64,000 nt of DNA. Source: Beroe ovata (lineage: Eukaryota; Ctenophora; Nuda; Beroida; Beroidae). Both the position numbers and the translations under genes were made by a program. The DNA lies in assembly GCA_946803715.1 (NCBI GenBank), contig CAMPET010000013.1, forward strand, positions 280,150-344,149, given 5' to 3'. Under the pieces are notes generated by a model. It was not told the DNA's origin. It did not search any database and saw only the letters and a program-made list of their open reading frames with translations. Below, in pieces: positions 58,337 through 64,000 of the stretch. Position 1 is the stretch's first letter. Every line of letters begins with the position of its first letter.

Positions 58337-61240
58337 CGTGCGACATGCGTATTGGTGTGTTAGTGTTAGAATAATTTCCTGGGAAGTGGTCGTATTTTTC
58401 CCTGATATGCCTCAAACACCCTGACCGCCTTTGGTGTTCCCATTATCACAGGAGGCATGCATGATGCTAATTCATCCCGGGTTATTTGCAGAAAGTGATC
58501 GCAATGTGCTCCTGCCAAAATTAAGTTTTTTGAGGAGTGGAGAAGGGCTGAGGATCACAGCGGGTTTCCTTTTCATACTACTGCATATTTTCGGGTTCTT
58601 TACATGTAGCCTGAATCTGGCACACTTCTCACCTAAAAATGTTTCACAAATTTCGGAAGATAAGTGTGACAGAAAGGTTTCACTCGTGGCCGTAGAACGT
58701 AGTATATATACACATTTTAATACAAAGGATACCTATCAAGATACGTCTATTGTGGAAACTTCACACTTCCACTTCTTCTCTTCTTTATGTTAGATGGGTT
58801 CAGATATGATCAACCAAGGTGCCAGCTTTCCATTTCTCGATTACCTATTGAAGTGAACAAGTTATTCCAATGTTAATGTTTTTTCACAGTATTGCTCAAA
58901 CTTTAGACCTAAGAAAAAGCCTGAATCTGCGATTTCGAAGCACTACCTAATTGAAGTATAACATATTGATTGAAAAGGGTTCATTCAAGTAGGTGTTATT
59001 TTACTTTACAGTATTCACACCGTGAGATCATGAGATAGATGAGCTAACTCGCAGCCCTGAATGTTATTACGTCATGTTGCTATAGATAATAGGAGAATAT
59101 CTACAAATTCGCCAACTTTTGGGGGTCATCTCGCCAACATCATGATATATAAATTAGACTCTCATGATTCTTTCTTTACTTCCGTTTGTTTTGGGTCGAA
59201 GACACATACTGTTGATCTATCTCACCAACTCTTTTTACTTCCCACTTTAATCTGATGCTAACAGAAAAGTAAGAACTCTTGTCATGTCCAGTACACGTTT
59301 TATTAACATTTTTACAGCACGGGTCGTAGCTCGTTTCTTTTCCCAAGACATTTTAACTCCATGAGAGGGGGAGTGGTTAAATGTCCTTTGAGAATGTCTG
59401 GTTCAATGTCTCCCTCTCATACTAGACACCCTCTATCTCACAACATGTAGTCGTGGGTAGATTCCCACTTTTTAACAGATACAATTCTGACATCTCAATA
59501 TATCAGCACGCGCGCGTCGCGGATGGCCGTCGTATGTTGTGTTTTCGTGAGAGAAACCCGTTGATGTTGTCAACTACTATAACAGCTACAACAGCGTGTG
59601 TGGTCATATTCACTATGTTACCATACCATGATGATATTATGATACATATGATAATCGATATATATATGACTGAACTTGGAATATAAAGAGAAGCAGCAGG
59701 CTACATATTTTAACCATCAATTCCTCGAATTTTGCCCATCCTAGAGGCTCATATTAGAGTGTCCACGAAACGTGACTGCTCCTCGAGTTTCTGCGTCATG
59801 TTGAACAGCAATGCAGCAATCTCGAGCTGTGTCCATTGTACAGCAACAATAACACAGCAACAGCATAGGAGTGTTGTTTTTAAAACAGTTCGTTGACCTA
59901 TCATCGGTTAGTCGAAAGCCTGGTACCAACTGCCCAAAACAGTATTTTTACAAATGGCCGTCGCGTGGCAACATTTCTCCAGGTTTCACCTTGACTGTAT
60001 TATTACACCCCTAAATTCCCAGTCTCGTGAAATTCAAATACTTTACACATTCCACAGACTTCCCAGACTTGGATTTCTAGTAGAGGGCAAGGAAATATTT
60101 TCATTAATAGCATAATTTGATGGACAACAGCTGGCACAGCTGTCAGCGAAATCTCGATGATACTTGTGGAGTTAGAGAAACGATCTTGTTCTCGGTTGCA
60201 TCAATCTCGAGACGAAGCCCATGAAATTGTTCCACTCGCCATCTCCCACTTATCTCTGTTTTAATGCAATTACCCACTCTATAGTAGAGTAATAATAGGC
60301 AAACTGTTGAAATAGTAGCGATCAGAGCTGGTTCCTGCGAGTCGAGCTGTTCGTTCTGCAACGATCGTCCGACTGTTACAGTGGATCAGTAATCATCACA
60401 CTACTCCGCATATGTATGAGCGAGCGAATGAGTGTTCCCACGGGTACAATTAGCTACTTAATCTAGACTATGATTCCTGTCAATTCGCTGGTTTGAGGTG
60501 TCAAAACCACCAAAATGTTGCTCCCCTCCTTCATTATCTCATGAAATGAATCATCTTCAAGTGTGTGGTGAAAGCTAATAATCTTGTAATAAATCCAGAG
60601 TAGTACTTGGGATAATGTTTGTCAGCTCGCGTCACGAACATTCCTATTATGAACAGTGAACGCACTAGTCATGTTCCTTTTGAAGACTTTAGCATGATCT
60701 TAAAGACTTCAAATACCCGAAGTGTCAAAGAATTTGAGCTGGACTATTTGGAAGGATATAATACTATAGTTCGGCAATTCCTTTGTAACAATTTAATCGT
60801 CACTACAAGCTGCATTGGTAACTATAACATCTTTCTATTCGACAGACTGTGCGATAATGGGATCGTGGTACCCGAATAATTACTATCTGATCGTCTTCTT
60901 TTCGGTGTGACATCGCCTAGTACTACAATTATAGGTGAGTAGGAGAAGAGTTGATACCCTAGAGTGTACACACACCCTCATGCGATCAGATCCATTAAAA
61001 TAGACTTCCAGCTGCACAAAGAGGTCCCGATAGGTGTTTCAGGAGTGATTTTGATCTAATAAGGGTTGTAGTAGCAGCATTGATTGTAGTTAAGCACTTT
61101 AGTCAAAACTGTGCGGTAGATAATTAATGGGCTGTTGATTGGATAATAAACTATCGGAACCAATCATAGTATGATCTCAACTCGCGAGCACTTTTCTCTT
61201 CACCTCTATCACCTGTTGAAATTCTGGATCAAGCTCCTGA

Positions 61241-61917
61241 CTGTTTGTGTCACGAGAGACTCGAAAGATTATCTGTCTTGTTCGCACTCATTGCAGTACT
61301 TAGATCATGATAGCCAGATGGGCGCCCCCCACATCCAGATACTTATTATTATTTTGGATGACATCTACTCTTCTTGACACCTACTTGAGCTATAAATATA
61401 CCATCCTAGACACTTCCAGTTTCTGATCAATATCACCTCTTATCAGATGCTCAGACTATGTGTGTGTGTGTGTTTGTGTGTCTGTGTTTGTGCGGTTGTA
61501 TGTGTGGTTGTATGCACGTGTGTTTGTTTGTGTGTGTGTGTGTGTGTGTGGNCTGTTTGTGTCACGAGAGACTCGAAAGATTATCTGTCATGCTCGCACT
61601 CATTGCAGTACTGAGATCATGATAGCCAGATGGGCGCCCCCCACATCCAGATACTTATTATTATTTTGGATGACAACTACTCTTCTTGAGTCAAGACTCT
61701 TGACACCTACTTGAGCTATAAATATACCATCCTAGACACTTCCAGTTTCTGACCAATATCACCTCTTATCAGATGCTCAGACTATGTGTGTATGTGTGTG
61801 TGTGTGTGTCTGTGTGTGTGTTTGTGTGTTGTGTGTTGTGTGTGTGTCTGTGTATGTGTGTGTCTGTGTGTGTGGTTGTATGCACGTGTGTTTGTTTGTG
61901 TGTGTGTGTGTGTGTGG
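61241..61917 (+). repeat. Direct duplication of about 330 bp ending in TG repeats
   Basis: 61241-61551 recurs at 61553-61917 with one N at 61552 between the copies. Each copy runs from ctgtttgtgtcacgagag through a common body into an interrupted TG repeat containing ggttgtatgcacgtgtg. The second copy carries a few extra bases (gagtcaagactctt). Non-coding. Confidence 0.9.
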
Positions 61918-62974
61918 GGTGAAGTAGCTGTAAGTATTCCGGCACGTGTATGTCGGGGATATGGTAACTCCGAGACATGATGTGCAGCAGTCGTTATAAG
62001 GATTTAATGAGGAATTAATGACACTGTCATTGACGATACTAATCGATCCCTCCATTTTTAACTGAATATATTATCCCTTCTTCTTTATCTGAATATTTTC
62101 ACACGGGTTGAGTTTTTGCTCACTTGAAATGGGGAAAAAGCTTAATCCCTATATGAGTGAGTGCTGAGACAGTTTGACAGTTGACATGTATTGAGCCAAA
62201 TCATGCTTACATTTCATGTTAACTTGGGGAGGTAAGTGTTGGATTTGAAAGAAAGAGACTTCAGAAGGACTCGAAATGGGCCATTTCACATCTGCAAGTC
62301 TCCCGCACTTATTGGGAAAATATCTGTGGATTTCAAACGAAACCTTACACAGTTGAGTAGATACCTACTCTGAGGGAGGGATTTCCCCTCGAAAAATAGC
62401 AATGTTTCCAATTAAGTTGTCTAAATATTGATTGCAAGCACGAAATTACTCTAACTAATTAGAGGTCGGCTAGAGTGCTGATTACATATAAAGTCCGTGT
62501 GCTAAATCAACATCGTGAATAATTTAGTTTTTTATCCAACTTTTCTTGTAATTATTATTTTCCTCCTTGAATAATTATCCGTGTCCACTGTGCAGCAACA
62601 GATTTAGACTGTGTCAGTGACGTTTATCCCGAGTCTGCCCAGTGAATTTCTGTCTTATTAATCCGTTCCACCAAATGCGAGACATTAACACCTTTCACAC
62701 ACACACACGCTCACTTTAAAATGTGATATATTATCGGATTTTTGCCCATAATAACCATGGGATGTGTTGACTTCGCAGATACTCAACTTTTAGACGAGTT
62801 AATTGTCACAAATTAGGGCGGTAAAATTGGAGAATCCATTGTAATTATTAGGGCGGTTAATCCGTGCGAAACCATGGATATTTCCTCGGAGACTTTGGCT
62901 TATAATGATAAAGAATAACAAGGTCATGTATACCCGAAATGAACGTTCATCATTAACGCCCCACCCTCCCCCAG

Positions 62975-64000
62975 GCTGGACTTGGACTCTGGTTATCCTC
63001 GTCCTTCACCCGCAATCCTGCTCTTCACTGCACGTGTTTCCGTCTACTCTAGACACGTGTCACGTGACAACTCGACAACAATTCGACATTGTGATGGAGG
63101 GTAGCGATTGCCCGTACACACCTACATGTCGCTACAAAATACTGCTGAACGGTACGGTCCACGCTGCCGGTGTTTATGAGAACAGTGTGAAGAGTGTACC
63201 GGTGCAGGTGCTAACACCTGGAGAGGTTAGTGCAGGTGCAGGTGCTATCACCCGGAGAGGTTAGTGCAGGTGCAGGTGCTAACACCCGGAGAGGTTAGTG
63301 TGGACTGTGGATGTTAGCATAGTATGATACCTTTATTGATATCTTCATGGAGTAACAGTCTGGAGAGGTGTAATTACGTGATACGAAGACCTAGAGCTAA
63401 TGATAGTAACACCCTGTGATAATGTAATATGATAGTAACAACCTGTATGATAGTAACACCCAGTATGATAGTAACACCAAGTATGATAGTAACAATCAGT
63501 ATGATAGTAACAATCAGTATGATAGTAACAATCAGTATGATAGTAACACCCAGTATGATAGTAACAATCAGTATGATAGTAACAATCAGTATGATAGTAA
63601 CAATCAGTATGATAGTAACAATCAGTATGATAGTAACAATTTGTATGATGTTAATAACAACGTGCAGGTGACGATAACAGTGCGGTTCAGTGACACTAAC
63701 AACGATGCTGGACTGCCGTACGGTCAGACCTCGAGCGGTGACATTCCCACTGTTTTCACATTCCCCCTGCACGTGTCAAAGGACGCAGAGTGTAACTATG
63801 TCAAGATGTCGGTCGGTAATGACTACGCGGAGGGAGTAACGTTCCTGCAGGAGCGGGTTGACTTGACAGTTAACATATTCGACGGGCAGGATCAGGATAT
63901 AACGACAGATTACTTCCTGAGCGGTGCAATGAACCCAAGAGTGGTGTTCAAGAACACTACCACAGATTTTAGTGTGGAACTTGCTAGAAACTACACCAGC
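62975..64000 (+). CDS. Unidentified extracellular-type protein, 5' exons, runs off the window
   Basis: I do not recognise this protein. Exon 62975-63225 follows a good acceptor (accctcccccag). Exon 63668 to beyond 64000 follows gtgcag. They join in phase 0, reading TPGE/VTITVRF. The encoded segment has several cysteines (DTCHV, SDCPYTPTC, DAECNY), beta-strand-like alternation and possible N-glycosylation sites (NGT, NTT, NYT). All of this fits a secreted or cell-surface protein. An integrin-alpha-like or cadherin-like ectodomain was considered but no signature motif is seen. The exon before 62975 was not found; a hydrophobic stretch (WTLVILVL) at the exon start could be part of a signal peptide. 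The intron between the exons carries a minisatellite. Confidence 0.55.
63202..63299 (+). repeat. 34-bp repeat triplicating a 5' splice site
   Basis: The segment ending in ggagag/gttagtg is present three times, with donors after 63225, 63259 and 63293. Only the first joins to the next exon in frame. The second and third lead to an early stop, so it is taken as the true exon end. Confidence 0.85.
63427..63650 (+). repeat. 18-bp minisatellite, about 12 copies
   Basis: Units of the form gtatgatagtaacaatca with cacc, caat or acct variants. Because 18 is a multiple of three, open frames run through it on both strands, but it lies inside the intron of the flanking gene and is not coding. Confidence 0.95.

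Larger units (their letters stand above)
51085..62974. other. Twelve-kilobase gene-poor region
   Basis: No coding exon is convincingly supported on either strand. The left end should hold glass 5' flank and promoter. The longest open frame (53190-53672, 160 codons) shows no known domain. The region is rich in TG/CA repeats and contains one gap, one duplication and one cluster of transcription-factor motifs, all listed separately. Confidence 0.55.

Noticed and set aside
58431-58793. 120-codon open frame with a hydrophobic segment
   Set aside because: Single isolated frame with no homology I can recall and no splice partners.
63374-63772. 132-codon and 80-codon repetitive open frames (MIVTIS and IILIVT types)
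   Set aside because: Products of an 18-bp minisatellite inside an intron; frames stay open only because the unit is a multiple of three.

Overview
This is a stretch of animal (metazoan) nuclear genome, not bacterial or viral. Genes are split by GT-AG introns, intergenic DNA is AT-leaning and full of (CA)n/(TG)n microsatellites, and the gene set is typical of animals: a PRP5/DDX46 splicing helicase, a metabotropic-glutamate-type class C receptor, a 12-TM adenylyl cyclase, XPC and a Glass-type five-zinc-finger factor. I place it in an invertebrate with short introns (mostly 100-500 bp) and about one gene per 8-9 kb. I cannot name the phylum from the sequence alone.

Layout. 1-4454 (+): twelve 3' exons of DDX46/PRP5, whose N-terminus lies upstream of the window. 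8351-12859 (-): a complete 12-exon class C GPCR with a tRNA-derived SINE in its fourth intron. 12.9-25 kb: no genes found. This stretch holds local duplications, two tRNA-like sequences, two abutting perfect palindromes, a 34-bp minisatellite and a four-copy 545-bp satellite. 25034-28321 (-): a complete adenylyl cyclase in one uninterrupted exon. 30904-31947 (+): a four-exon Ras-like protein with degenerate nucleotide-binding motifs. 33169-35717 (+): XPC in only two exons. 36370-39662 (+): a five-exon, 817-residue protein I do not recognise, with a pentapeptide-repeat tail. 41425-51084 (-): the glass orthologue in six exons. 51-63 kb: no convincing gene, but many microsatellites and one dense cluster of transcription-factor motifs. 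62975-64000 (+): the first visible exons of an unidentified, probably extracellular, protein that continues past the window.

The genes do not form an operon or a pathway. Helicase (splicing), XPC (DNA repair), receptor and cyclase (signalling) and Glass (transcription) are simply neighbours. Exon models were built by hand from splice signals and reading-frame continuity. For the five spliced genes that lie wholly inside the window (GPCR, Ras-like, XPC, the unknown protein, Glass) the summed exon length is an exact multiple of three, which supports the models.

The main points worth a second look are the Ras-like protein carrying hydrolysis-impairing residues at Ras positions 12 and 61 and no NKxD motif; the unknown 817-residue protein; tandem duplication of a 5' splice site in two separate genes; the paired palindromes; intron-poor XPC and cyclase beside intron-rich neighbours; and single-N scaffold joins that repeatedly sit between near-identical copies, which suggests assembly artefacts.
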